Program-made: the position numbers and the translations under genes | Part shown: positions 20,146-31,338 of the stretch, in pieces | Layout: each line of letters opens with the position of its first letter | Numbering within the stretch: the stretch's first letter is position 1 | Assembly (NCBI GenBank): GCA_963575745.1 | Contig: CAUYUJ010011292.1 | Coordinates: forward strand, 71,001 to 135,000 | DNA: 64,000 bases | Direction: 5' to 3' | Source: Prorocentrum cordatum | Lineage: Eukaryota > Sar > Dinophyceae > Prorocentrales > Prorocentraceae | The notes under the pieces: generated by a model | The model's input: the letters and a program-made list of their open reading frames with translations, nothing else | Told to the model about the DNA's origin: nothing | Database searches by the model: none

Positions 20146-22250
20146 TCAGAGCCACAGCGCCTCCCAGGCCTCGGCTGCGCGCAACCGCGCATCGAGTGCC
20201 GCTGGCACCTGGCGCGCGCCGAGCAGGTGCAAGAGACTGTAGACCTCGCGGGGCGGCCCGTCCGAGATGTTGCTTTTGGACGGGGCGCGGTGCGCCCGCG
20301 TCGACAGGGACATGCGCGCCGCGAGAGACCAAATGCCGTGGACGAGGGCTGTGTGATCCCAGTCCCGGGCGCCACTGACCTCTCGGCCCCCGAATTGTCC
20401 GAGAACGCTTCCAGCGCCCGGCCTGCCAGTCGCTCTTCAAAAGACGACAAGCCTAATGCGACCGCCAAGACCTCGAGGCCCATAATCTGGCCGCCGCCAA
20501 GACCTCGAGGCCCATAATCTGGCCGTCGCGTCTGCGCTCGAAATTCCGCATCAGAGCTGCGTCGGGTGCGCGCTCGGCAAACAGGATTTCGCCGTCTATA
20601 AAAAGCACGGCGGCGGCGCGAGGGGGCGTGCTCCGCGCGTCGCAGAACATGTGTGCCGCGGGCATGTCCCCTTGCTTCCAGCTGGTCACTTCGTGCAGCC
20701 TGAGCTCGAGCACTTGGGCCCACCAGTGCAGCGCGAGCTCGAGAGGCCGCCGGATACGATTGGAGCGCTTGTGCTGGTGCGCGAAGAGTGGGCGGAGCAT
20801 TGCTCTGCCCAAGCGCTTAAACAAGTGCTGCGCGGCCCATGCGAGAGCGCCCGCGAGTTTTTTTGCAGCGCCCTGGTGCAACGTGCCGCACTCTAAAGCA
20901 TGCCGGATGGCGGACGACCACTTGAGCCGCTTGTCGCGCGCTGGCTCGCAGTGTACGCCCTGCGCACAGAAAGAGAAGAGCAGCCCAACACGACCAAATG
21001 GGCCCCGTGCGCCACCTTCGCATCGGCTACTGCGTCGCTGCCGAGCGCGGCTCTGACGATGCGAGCGAATCGCCGCATGGCGTGGTCGGCCGCGCCGGGG
21101 CGATCCGGCGCAAAAGAATCGTTTACGTATCGCGAAACGGGCAGCTTGGCGAGCCGCCTTGCGAAGTGCGAGAGCATGGCGGCCACGCGGTCCCAGTCGT
21201 GGCAAGATGCTAGCGCGCCGAACGGGCAGACCAGGTGCTGCGAGCACCACAGGCGGCCGCCCTCCTTGAAAACACTGACCGCGGCCCACCTATCGGCGGG
21301 GGCCAACGGGATGCGGCGGTGAGCGGAATCTATGTCCGCTTGCCGCAGCTCGGGAAGTGCGCCGTGCAACTCGAAGAAGGCGCGCGCGACCGCTACCAGC
21401 TGGTCCGCGCCCTCTACGCTTAATTTCTCGGCGGGAGCGCGCGCGCCGTTCACCCTGGAGCGCGTGAAGTCATCCACCGGGCGCACTTTCAGCGACCCGT
21501 CGGGCTTCGGTTGCGAGACCCCAAACCTGGGCACCAGACGAATCGTTTCGCCCCAAGCAGCAGCAAGCTCGGCCGCGGAGATGTCGGGCCTAAAAGCCCG
21601 CGGCGGAGACATCCTACCCAAGTCCGCCTCCTCCCGCGTCTTACGGAGCAGCCCGCTGGCGAGGGGATCCTCGCGAATTGATGCAAGTATCAAGTCGTTG
21701 CGCGCGAGCGCGCTGGCACGCAAACGGGCTACCTCAGCGCTAGTGTCGCCCGCGCGCTCTTCCGGGCTGAGCGCGCGACCGTTGCCGCTGTGTTCTAGGT
21801 TACCCAACAGAGGGGCGCCTCGCGAGACGAAGTCGATGCACTCTGCGTCGTGCCACTCAGACTCACGCGCCAATTCTTTTAAAAGTGGCTAAGGGGCCTG
21901 AATTCCGGTGGCGCAGCCTTTCTCGCGGCCTCGGCCTCCCCGGACGCCTCGAAGTGCGCCGCCCGGGCTTCGATGCGCCGAACGCGCTCCTCGCGTTCTT
22001 TGATGCGCTGGCGTAGGCTACGCGCGGCGCTCCACCGCAGCGCTTCCATGCACTCGCACTGTACGTCCGTGCGCTTCGGCTGCGCGTCGCGGCGGCCGAG
22101 CGCCTCGCGCGTGAAACGCAGCGCCTCGACCTCATCGGGCGCTAATTCGCCGTGCAGAGCTTGCGCGCTGGCAGCGTCGAATGCCGACTGGAAGCAACTC
22201 AGATCAGCGCAGGATGTGTTGGAGAGAACTGCACCTGACTGGACCCTCAC
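20146..22250 (-). pseudogene. Reverse transcriptase-RNase H of the DIRS-like element, frameshifted
   Basis: An N-terminal coiled segment (22,250-21,879) meets a frame break at a CTTTTAAAAG run. The reverse transcriptase then runs 21,873-20,990 with RFGVSQPKPDGSLKVRPVDD, DIDSAHRRIPL, HLVCPFGALASCHDWDRVA and RYVNDSFAPDRPG. The usual catalytic YVDD is YVND (21,118-21,129), so one of the two metal-binding Asp residues is Asn. After a shift near 20,980, RNase H appears: HMFCDARSTPPRAAAV (first Asp), IMGLEVLA (Glu), FSDNSGAERSV (Asp) and DWDHTALVHGIW (last acidic/His motif), the last two in different frames. A 32-bp tandem duplication at 20,462-20,525 and an indel near 20,360 cause these breaks. 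A stop at 20,146 ends the region. Confidence 0.85.
20462..20525. repeat. Exact 32-bp tandem duplication inside RNase H
   Basis: CCGCCAAGACCTCGAGGCCC and the following 12 bases (20,462-20,493) are repeated exactly at 20,494-20,525. Since 32 is not a multiple of three, the duplication shifts the RNase H frame just after GLEVLA. Confidence 0.95.
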
Positions 22251-22322
22251 TGGCTCCGCGGCTGACTGCGCAGGGTGCGCGGGGAGTGCTGCCCCCGCGT
22301 CGGGCGGGGCGGCTGCGGCCCC

Positions 22323-23479
22323 TCACTCTCTCTTCTGGCGCTTGCTTGGCGTCGCCGGCGCCTGCGCCCCGCTGGCGGCACTCCCGGACGAGTAATGCCC
22401 CTGCCAGCGGTGAGAGTCGTTCGCGGGCTTGCCCTTGTGCTCTTTGCCGTAGCCCTTGGCCTTGCCGCCCTCGGCGCTGAGGTCGCTGCCGCCTTTGTGG
22501 TCCCTGCCGGCGCCCTTTGCCTTGCCCTTCGACTGCGCTGGAGCTCGGTCGTGCACCACTTGGAACCCGCGGGCGTCGTACTCGCGCTCCGCCCGGAGCA
22601 TGGTGGCCGCGTTCTGCGACTGCGCGGCCGCGGCGACGTCGAAGGTGCCCAGGCCCGCTGAAAGGTCTGCCCATTCGCGCCGGGCGATCTCGTCGTAGAG
22701 GACGGCGATCGCGGTCGTGCGCCCACTGGCCCGCGCCGACAGGGCGAGCTGCATCGCGACCTCCTTGTGGGCCATGGACGCCGTGAGCGGCATCTGACCG
22801 GTGAGCGCCGCGACGATTGCCCATCTGTCAAGCGCGACGCACCACTGCAGGATGCTCGGCAGGTCCCCCTGCTTCTTGACGGGGCCCCTCGCCTGGCAGA
22901 TGCCGCGAGCGATCTCCTGCGCGAAGGACCGCTCGACGCCGCGCTCCCCCTCGGGATCGTCGGGCTGCCTCTTGTCCGCCGCGTAGTACGGGGGGAATTC
23001 TTGATTGGCATGTAGAGGAAGGGCTTCGTGATGCCCTTGCTCTCCGCGGCCTTGACCTGGCCTTGCACCCAGCCGGTCAGTTGCGGAGACGGCCAGCACG
23101 ACGCCGGCAAGCCCGCCAAGGTCATGCCGCCCAGGCCTGCGGCGATGTCCACGTGGACCGCCGGCTTGCGGCCGCCCTGGAGCGCCTGCAGGAGGGCGCT
23201 CACCGGCTCCTGTGAACCGCTTGGCGCCGCGGCCTCGGCAGCTGCCTGCTGCTCGGCGGACTGGGTTGCCTTTGCGACGGCGCGCTCGAGGAAAGCGACC
23301 TTGCCCTCGACCAGCCCGAGCTGGAAGGTCGCGGCCCTGACGTTGAGTTCGACCAGGTCCTCCGGACTCTCGATGCCGTTGGTCGCCAGCACCTCGACCA
23401 CTGGCTTCAGCCACGTGCGGTCGCGCTTCGTGTGCCTGTCCACCCCAGACTCGAGAAGATCGAGGAGCGGCGCGGACAT
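22323..23479 (-). pseudogene. Gag-like protein of the DIRS-like element, one frameshift
   Basis: The first part starts at an ATG at 23,479: MSAPLLDLLESGVDRHTKRD, then a helical stretch with LVELNVRAATFQLGLVEGKV and LGGMTLAGLPASCWPSPQLT. Near 23,000 one base appears to be missing (AAGAA where AAGGAA would keep frame), and the protein continues in another frame with EFPPYYAADKRQPDDPEGER, QWCVALDRWAIVAALTGQMP and a Lys/Gly-rich tail (SKGKAKGAGRDHKGG). It stops at 22,323. The size, position before the polymerase and basic C-terminus suit a nucleocapsid-like Gag. There is no zinc knuckle. The next frame (from 22,250) is in the same phase as this tail, separated by the stop. Confidence 0.65.
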
Positions 23480-23734
23480 GGCAGGCGGTAGTGGAGCCAA
23501 CCACGAGGGCGCACGACGGGAAGGTAAGCAATTCTTTACGCTTCGCGTATCCCCACCAGCCCATCTCACAACAGCAACTCTTGCGAAGCATGCCGACAGT
23601 CGTGTTTTTCAGGCGTGTGGCCGCTTGGCCCCGCATATCTCCCCTGTTACTCCTTCCTCCCGCCTCCTTGTACATCCTCCTTGTGGGGGGGGGGGTGGGG
23701 AAGGACGAGGCGGAGGAGGAGGGATAGAAAGCGC

Positions 23735-24165
23735 TCCTCGTGGTTTGAGTCGTTTGGGGTTTCTCGTCCTGGTGTGAGTCGTTCGGGCCCTTCTTCCTGG
23801 TGTGAGTCGTTCGGGCTCTTCGTGGTGTGAGTCGTTCGGGCTCTTCGTCCTGGTGTGAGTCGTTCGGGCTTCTCGTGGTGTGAGTTGTTCGGGCCCCTCG
23901 TCCTGGTGTGAGTCGTTCGGGCCCCTCCTCCTGGTGTGACTCGTTCGGGCTCCTCGTGGTGTGAGTCGTTCGGGGCCCTCGTCGTGGTGTGAGTCGTTCG
24001 GGCTCCTCGTGGTGTGAGTCGTTCGGGCGCCTCGTCCTGGTGTGAGTCGTTCGAGCCCCTCCTTCTGGTGTGAGTCGTTCGGGCTCTTCGTGGTGTGAGT
24101 CGTTCGGGGCCCTCGTCGTGGTGTGAGTCGTTCGGGCTCCTCGTGGCGTGAGGCGTTCGGGCACC
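23735..24165. repeat. Minisatellite 1 of the element leader (GTGTGAGTCGTTCGGG core)
   Basis: About 17 units of 21-30 bp, each GTGTGAGTCGTTCGGG followed by a variable CTCCTCGTCCTG, CCCTCGTCGTG or CTCTTCGTG tail. The minus strand is open in several frames (THTTRSPNDSHHEEPERL-type repeats). Confidence 0.85.
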
Positions 24166-24169
24166 TCGC

Positions 24170-24480
24170 CCCCTTTTGGGGCGTCTTGGGGGCCTCTTGG
24201 CGGCGCCAGGGGCTTCTAGGAGCGTCTTGGGTGCCTTGGGGGAGCCTCTTCGGGCCTCTTGGGGGCCTCTTGGAGGCCGTTTGGGGCGTCTTGGGGGCCT
24301 CTTGGCGGCCCCAGGGGCTTCCGGGAGCGTCTTGGGTGCCTCGGGGCCTCTTGGGGCCTCTTGGGGGCGTCTTGGGGGCATCTTGGGGGCCTCTTGGAGG
24401 CCTCTTGGGGGCCTCCTGGGGGCCTCTTGGGGCCATCTTGGGGCCTCTTGGTGCTTCCTGGGCGCTTCTTGGGGCCATCT
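24170..24480. repeat. Minisatellite 2 of the element leader (105-bp period)
   Basis: Built from CTTGGGGGCCTCTTGG words. A longer unit starting GCGTCTTGGGGGCCTCTTGG recurs at 24,181 and 24,286. Confidence 0.75.
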
Positions 24481-25025
24481 GGGAGGAAATCGATCAAAGA
24501 AGAGGGGGGCTTTAATGAGCGCTGCCCCCTCAGAAGGCCAAAATGGGCCAAAACCGTAGTAAAATCAATGATTTTGGCTTCAAAGAAGAGGGGGGCATTT
24601 TTTCCCCCTCCCCCCGTCGGGGCCAGAATCCTCGTGGGGGGTGCGGTTTTTAGCCTCCCAGGGGTCGAAAACGACCCCTCTGACCACCCGCGAGGCGCCC
24701 TCTCCAGGCCCAGGGGGAAGGGGCAGGGGGAGGGGTAAACCCCTCCACGAAGGGGAAGAAGGGGGGTTGAGAACAGAGCGGGCTCTCTAAACCATTCACG
24801 CCCAAAGGGCTGGTGGGATTCACTCGCTCGAGCGAAACAGCTACGGACCGAAATCGTCCAGCCGGGCGAGCGCGCAGGACCGGCGAGAGCGCGCGCGCCA
24901 CGGGGCAATGCACGAACACGTGACACCACACTTGCCCGACTTTGGGGCGGCGAACATGTGTCGCCCGCGCTAGGGCGGGCGCACTTGCGACGGCAAAGCC
25001 GGCGCTACGGACCGTTGTGCGGGCG
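24481..25025. other. Leader spacer between minisatellites
   Basis: Unique GC-rich sequence. Minus frames read GGGGKNAPLFFEAKIIDFTT and FGLLRGQRSLKPPSSLIDFL, which look protein-like but match no family I know. An internal GGGG(T/A)GGGG cluster lies near 24,710-24,740. Confidence 0.35.
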
Positions 25026-25033
25026 CGGTGGTG

Positions 25034-25590
25034 GCACCGTTGGGTCTCCCTCGTTCGGGTAGTCCAGCAACAGGACGCCCTCGTGCGGGTCGCCTGAACA
25101 TAAGCGCTATGGTCGCGCTGTCGGGTCGCCCTCGACCGGGTCGCCCGAGTGCAGGTGCGTTTGTAGCACCGTTGGGACTCCCTAGGTCGGGTAGCCCAAC
25201 AACAGGACGCCCTCGGGCGGGTCGCCTGTACACAAGCGCTATGGTCGCGCTGTCGGGTCGCCCTCGATCGGGTCGCCCGAGTTCGGGTGCGTCTGTAGCA
25301 CCGTTGGGACTCCCTCGGTCGGGTAGCCCAACCACAGGACGCCCTTGGGCGGGTCGCCTGTAACCGAGTGCAATGGTCGCGCTTCTGGGTCGCCCTCGAT
25401 CGGGTCGCCCGAGTGCAGGTGCGTCAGTAGCGCCGTTGGGACTCCCTAGGTCGGGTAGCCCAACGACAGGACGCCCTCGAGCGGGTCGCCTGTGCACAAG
25501 CGCTATGATCGCGCAGTCGGATCGCCCTCGGTCGGGTCGCCCGAGTGCGGGTGCGTCTGTAGCACCGTGGACTCCCGCGAACGGGAAGCA
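25034..25590. repeat. Minisatellite 3 of the element leader (132-bp period)
   Basis: GCACCGTTGGGACTCCCT-type starts occur at 25,034, 25,166, 25,298, 25,430 and 25,562, exactly 132 bp apart. The period is 44 codons. It is open on both strands, reading PRSGSPTTGRPRAGRL on plus and GRPDRGRPDSATIAL on minus. No known protein family. Confidence 0.9.
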
Positions 25591-25810
25591 AAGCAAAAAC
25601 GCACGCAGGCGCGCGACCACCGACGCCGGGCCACGCAGGAGACGGCGCGATGCCAGGAACAGGCGACGCGACACGACGACGACGACGCGGCGGCAGCGGC
25701 GGCGCCAGCGGCGGCGACGCAGCAGCGACGGCGGGCCGCGGCGACGGCGGACGGCGACGGCGCAGCGACGGCGGCGGCGGCGGCGGCGACGCGGCGGCGG
25801 CGGCGGCCAC

Positions 25811-26205
25811 GCCCGACGACCGCAGGGGCGAAACACGGACGAAGACCGCGACGACGACGACACCGCGGCGGCGGCAGCGACCCCAGGGGGGGAGGCGCGG
25901 CGGCGACGGCGAGAACCCACCAGACAGACGGACGACGGACGACCGACATACCGACGAACGGACGAGGGACGACCGACGGGCCAACGACCGACGGGCCGAG
26001 CGAGGCCGCGCCCGACGACCGCCAGGGCGAAACACGGACGAAGACCACGACGAGGACGACGCCGCGGCGGCGGCAGCGACCCCAGGGGGGGAGGCGCGGC
26101 GGCGACGGCGAGAACCCACCAGACAGACGGACGACGGACGACCGACAGACCGACGAACGGACGAGGGGCGACCGACGGGCCAGCAACCGACGGGCCGACG
26201 AAGAG
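25811..26205. repeat. Minisatellite 4 of the element leader (199-bp duplication)
   Basis: GCCCGACGACCGC starts at 25,811 and again at 26,010, and the following GGGGCGAAACACGGACGAAG, GGCGGCGGCAGCGACCCCAG and GACGGACGACGGACGACCG segments repeat in order. Confidence 0.85.
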
Positions 26206-26404
26206 GGGGGGGGGCAGGACAGGGAAACGCGGGCAGGGACAGGCGGGGCGACGGCCAGGGAGCCCAGAGCGGACCCCAAAGGAAAGGGAACGGCGGTGCC
26301 GAAGAGGCGAAAGCCGCCCCGCGTCCAAGTATGAATAGAGAACAAGCACAAGCGAAAAAGGCGCCCATCGCGCACCGCAACGAAACAACCTCTCTTCATC
26401 ATTA

Positions 26405-26725
26405 TGGCAGAACGGCCGACGGGCCCGCGCCGCGCGAGCGCCGCACGAGCGCGGTGCCCAAATCAATATAATAGACAACCTGCGAAGCGAGCATCGCCAA
26501 GGCGCGCCGCGATCCGCCCAGTGCGCGATCCCCGCGGCGCGCCTGCGCGAGCGACCGCGGCGGGCCCGCGCGAAACAACGCAGAAGCGCAAAGACGCGAC
26601 TGCGGGCGGTGCGCGCTGCGGTCGGGCTGCACGCGGCGCGCGTCGCGCGCGCCGCGGCGCCGCAGGGCCCGTCGGCCGACCTGCGATTTGTGCCCGCGCA
26701 GCGCCCTGCGGGCGCGCGCCCCCCC
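26405..26725 (-). repeat. Left terminal block of the DIRS-like element
   Basis: Second copy of the block at 17,748-18,066, marking the element's 5' end on the minus strand. It ends in seven C and then AC followed by CG/CA repeats. Confidence 0.85.
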
Positions 26726-29424
26726 ACGCGCGCGCACGCGCCCACCGCGCGCACACGCGCGCGCGCACGCGCACGCACGCGCGCACGCGCACACACAAAC
26801 ACGTACACGCACCCACACACACCGACACACCCACACACCCTGACACACGCGCACACACGCGCACGCACGCACAGGTGCACAGCACACGCACCGACCCACA
26901 CAAACACACACAGACCACACGCACACACACACACGCGCAACCACGCGCACGCGCACACAAGACGGCGCACCCACACACGCACACTGACACAAACACACGC
27001 ACGCGCTTCGCACACGCGCACCCGCGCACCCGCATACACACTCACGCACACACATACTGACACACATACACACACTCACACTCGGACACACGTACACACA
27101 CCCGCCACGCGCACACCCGCGCGCATGCGCACACGCGCGCGCACACACGCACCCACGTCACGCACACACACGCGCGTACGCACACTCGCACACGCGCACT
27201 CACGCTCACACTCACACGCGCACGCGCGCTCCTATACACGCGCACTGACAGACACACGCGCACACAAAAGCACCCGCGCACTCACACATGCACACGCGCA
27301 CGCCCGCACACCCACCACACGCACACACATACGCACATACGCGCATACGCACACGCACCCACCCACCAACACACGCACACACACACGCACACACACACTG
27401 ACACGCACACACACCCGCACGCGCACACGCACACGCACACACACACACGCACCCAACGCACGCGCGCACATGCATACATGCACCCGCACGCACCAACACA
27501 GCCACGCACACACTGGCGCGCGTACCCGCACACGCGCTGACACACACCCGCGCCCGCGCACACCCACACACGTACACGCGGACACACCTCACCACGCGCG
27601 CGCGCACACAAGCACACACGCACGCACGCACACACGCACCCACACGCACCTGCGCACACACGCGCACTGACACACACACAGACACTCACTTACTGCCACA
27701 CACACAAACGCACACAAGCACGCACACACAAGCACCCACAACCACCACACGCACACCCAGATACACACACGCACACGCGCACACACGCGCACACACACGC
27801 GCACACACACACACGCACGCGCCCACGCGCACACACGCACGCACACGCACACATGCACGCACGCACACGCTCACGCGCACACGCGCGCGCACACAAAGGC
27901 AGACACACACGCACACACACACACACCACGGGCACCCACCCGCACACGCACTCCCGCAGACACACGCACTCACACACGCAGACACGCACTTACGCACGCA
28001 CCCACCACGCGCACACACACACACACCGACCCACACATTCACCCACACACGCACACACGCACACACGCATACGCACACACACGCACTGACACACCAACAC
28101 ACCCTGACACACATGCAGGCACGCACGCGTGCCCAACACACTGACGTACGCACGCACACCCACCGCACGCACACACACGCACACACACACACGCAGACAC
28201 GCATACTGCCACACACGCACACTGACACACACGCAGGCACGCACACACACACACACACCCGCGCACACGCACAGACGCACACGCACACACCCACCATACG
28301 CACAAACACACCCACGCGCACGCGTACACACGCACGCACGCGTCTGCACACCCACCCACACACATTGACACGCGCACGCGCACACGCACACACACACACA
28401 CACCCTCACGCGCCCGCGCTCACACGCACACACACACACACACACCGCGCGCGCGCACTCACACACGCACACATACACGCACACACGCACAAACACACAC
28501 GCATATACACAAGCACACACTGACACAGTCACACACTCACACATACACACATACAAGCATACACACAGACTCACATAACGCAGACGCACAGACACAGACA
28601 CACAGTCACACCGACACACATACACACACAGACACGCGCACGCACGCACACACACACGCACACACACTCGCACACGCACGCGCACACACGCACGCACGTG
28701 CACCCACCCACGCACACACTGACACGCACCTGCTGACACACACGCACACACGCACACACACACGGACGCACGCACACACTAACACACGCACACACACACC
28801 CGACACAAGCACCCAAGCACGCACGCACGCGCGCAAGCACGCACACGCACACACACGCACCGACCCACACACACGCACACACACAGACTGACCCACATAC
28901 ACACATGTACACACGCACAAGCACACACACACACACACCCACCACACACTCACACTCACACACGCACACGCGCACACTGCCACACACGCGCGCACGCACA
29001 CACGCACACACGCACACTCACACACGCACACACACACTGAAACACCCGCACACACACTGACACACACACGCACACACACTGACACACTCGCACGCGCACA
29101 CGCACGCACCCGCACGCGCCACACACGCAAACACGCACACACACCCACCACACGCACCAAAGCGCGCGCACATACACACACGCACACCCGCACACACACG
29201 CACACAAGCACACACGCACACACGCACACACGCACCCCCACACACGCACACACATACTCACTGACACACACGCACGCACACACGCACGCACCTGCACACG
29301 CACACCTCCACCACACATGCACACGCACACCCGCACACGCGCACGCTGCCACACGCGCGCACACACACACGCACACACTGACACACTGACACACTGACAC
29401 ACGCACGCACACACACACACACTA

Positions 29425-29456
<32 letters not shown>

Positions 29457-30490
29457 GCACCCACGCACGCGCACGCACGCGCGCACGCACACGCACGCGC
29501 ATACGCACACGCACACGCACACGCACACGCATACACGCAAACGAACACGCATAAGCACGCGCACACTCACACTCACACGCGCACGCACACGCACACGCAC
29601 ACGCACACGCGTACGCATAGGCATGCACACACGCACGTACATATGCACACGCACGCGTGCACGCACACGCACACGCACACGCACACGCACGCGCGCGCGC
29701 ACACGACACGCACACGCACACGCACACGCACACGCAACACACACACACGCAACGCACGCGCACACGCACACACGCCACACGCACACGCACACGCACACGC
29801 ACACGCACGCACACGCACACGCACACACACACACGCACAGCACACGCACACGCACCACGCACACACGCACGCGCTCACGCTCACGCACACGCACACGCAC
29901 AGCACACGCACACGCACACGCACACGCACGCGCACGTGCACACGATCACGACACGCACACGCACGCGCACACACGCACACGCACACGCACACACGCACAC
30001 GACAGGCGCACGTGCACGCGCGCGCGCGCACGCGCACGCGCACGCGCACGCGCACGCGCACGCGCCAGCGCCCGCGCCGCGCACGCGCACGCGCGCGCGC
30101 GCCCGCGCCCGCGCCGCGCACGCGCACGCGCACGCGCACGCGCGCGCACGCGCAACGCGCGCACGCGCACGCGCACGCGCACGCGCACGCGCACAACGGC
30201 ACGCACACGCGCACGCACACACGCGCGCCACGCGCACGCGCGCGCGCACGCGTAGGCGCACAGGCGCGCGTAAGCGCACACGCACGCGCGCGCGCGCACG
30301 CGCGCACGCGCGCACACGCGCACGCGCACGCGCACGCGCACGCTCTCGCGCACGCGCATGCACGCGCACACGCACACGCACACGCGCACGCACACGCACA
30401 CTCGCACGCGCACTCAAACGCGCACGCACACGCACACGCACACGCACACGCACGCGCACACGCACGCTCGCACGCACAAGCCACACTCAC
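26726..30490. repeat. CA/CG-rich alternating purine-pyrimidine tract, right part
   Basis: About 3.76 kb of ACAC, ACGC and GCGC words. The first three quarters are mostly CA with CACG; from about 29,400 CGCACGCG becomes frequent and 30,010-30,360 is mostly GCGCAC. Nearly every step alternates purine and pyrimidine. Frames through it (Cys/Val or Thr/His repeats) are artefacts. Confidence 0.95.
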
Positions 30491-30594
30491 ACAGTTTTTG
30501 TCGTCGCGTCTCCGCGCGCAGCGTCGAGGCGTTGAAGGTCGAAATTATCCTGGCGAAGGGCCCAACCATATGTAGTTGTGAGTAACGCGTTGTG

Positions 30595-31338
30595 CGTGCC
30601 GCTTTCGGTGGGGCTTCCCATGGGACCACGAAGCGCGTGAGGGACGTGCCGCAAGTGGTGGGGGAGGCGCATGCGGGGGGTGCCACTGGGGCTGTCGGTG
30701 GGGCTCCCTATGGGCCACGAGACGCTGTACTGGGCGTGGCGGGTGCATGCGGGCGGTGCCCTTCGCTGGAGCTCCCGATGAGGCCACGAAGCGCTGTGCT
30801 GGTTGGGGGTGGCCCACGCGGGCGGTGCCACTGGGGTCTTTCTGTGTGGCCCACTACGGGGCCGCGAAAAGCTGTACGCGGTAGTGGCCGACGCATGCGG
30901 GCGGTGCCAGTGGGGGTTTCGGTGGTGCCTCATATGGGACCACAAAGCGCTGTGCTGGGAAGGGGGGGGGGGGGGGGGGCGCATGCGGGCGGTATCGCTG
31001 GGGCCTTCGGTAGAGCTTCCTATGGGCCTACGAAGCGCTGCGTTGGGTCGGGGGTCGCATGCGGGGGGGCCACTGGGGCTCCCTACGAGGCCACGAAGCG
31101 CTGTACCTGGTGGTGGTGGTGGGGGGAGGCGCATGCGGGCGGTGCCACTAAGGCTTGGATGAGCTCCCAACCACTGGGGCCGTGAAGTGGAGTACTGGGT
31201 GGTGGACGACGCGTGCGGGCGGTGCCTCTGGGGTCACGAAACGTTAATTGTATTGAGTCTGGCGCGTGCGGGCGGTCCCGCTGGGACCTTCGGTGGAGTT
31301 CCCTATGGGGCCACACAGCGCTGTGCTGGGTGGTGGCT
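30595..31338. repeat. Satellite, older units of about 73-80 bp
   Basis: GCATGCGGGCGGTGCCACTG, then GGTGGAGCTCCCTATGGG and CCACGAAGCGCTGTACTGGG recur at irregular spacings, mostly 73-80 bp. A poly-G run lies at 30,962-30,979. Divergence between units is higher than in the following part. Confidence 0.85.

Larger units (their letters stand above)
17511..26725 (-). mobile_element. Tyrosine-recombinase (DIRS-order, PAT/Ngaro-like) retrotransposon
   Basis: Read on the minus strand, the order is a terminal block (26,725-26,405), a long repeat-filled leader, a gag-like region, reverse transcriptase with RNase H, a tyrosine recombinase, and then three blocks: A (18,230-18,069), a copy of the left terminal block (18,066-17,748) and A again (17,672-17,511). 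That left-block / B-left-B pattern is the split-direct-repeat layout of PAT and Ngaro elements, which integrate with a tyrosine recombinase. Both outer edges meet the CA tract through an AC dinucleotide, and AC also sits at the internal block junction (18,067-18,068). Gag and polymerase are frameshifted; the recombinase frame is open. The 2.9-kb leader is unusually long. Confidence 0.8.

Noticed and set aside
23735-24165. Regular spacing suggestive of a CRISPR array
   Set aside because: The spacers are themselves a few repeated variants, the units are too short, there are no cas genes, and the context is eukaryotic.
17748-26725. Reading the repeated block as an ordinary LTR pair
   Set aside because: The second block (A) is present twice at one end only, the coding region ends in a tyrosine recombinase, and there is no DDE integrase or aspartic protease.
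24970-27075. 701-codon minus frame
   Set aside because: It runs from CA repeat through the terminal block and two minisatellites. Its length comes from repeat composition, and it crosses the element boundary.
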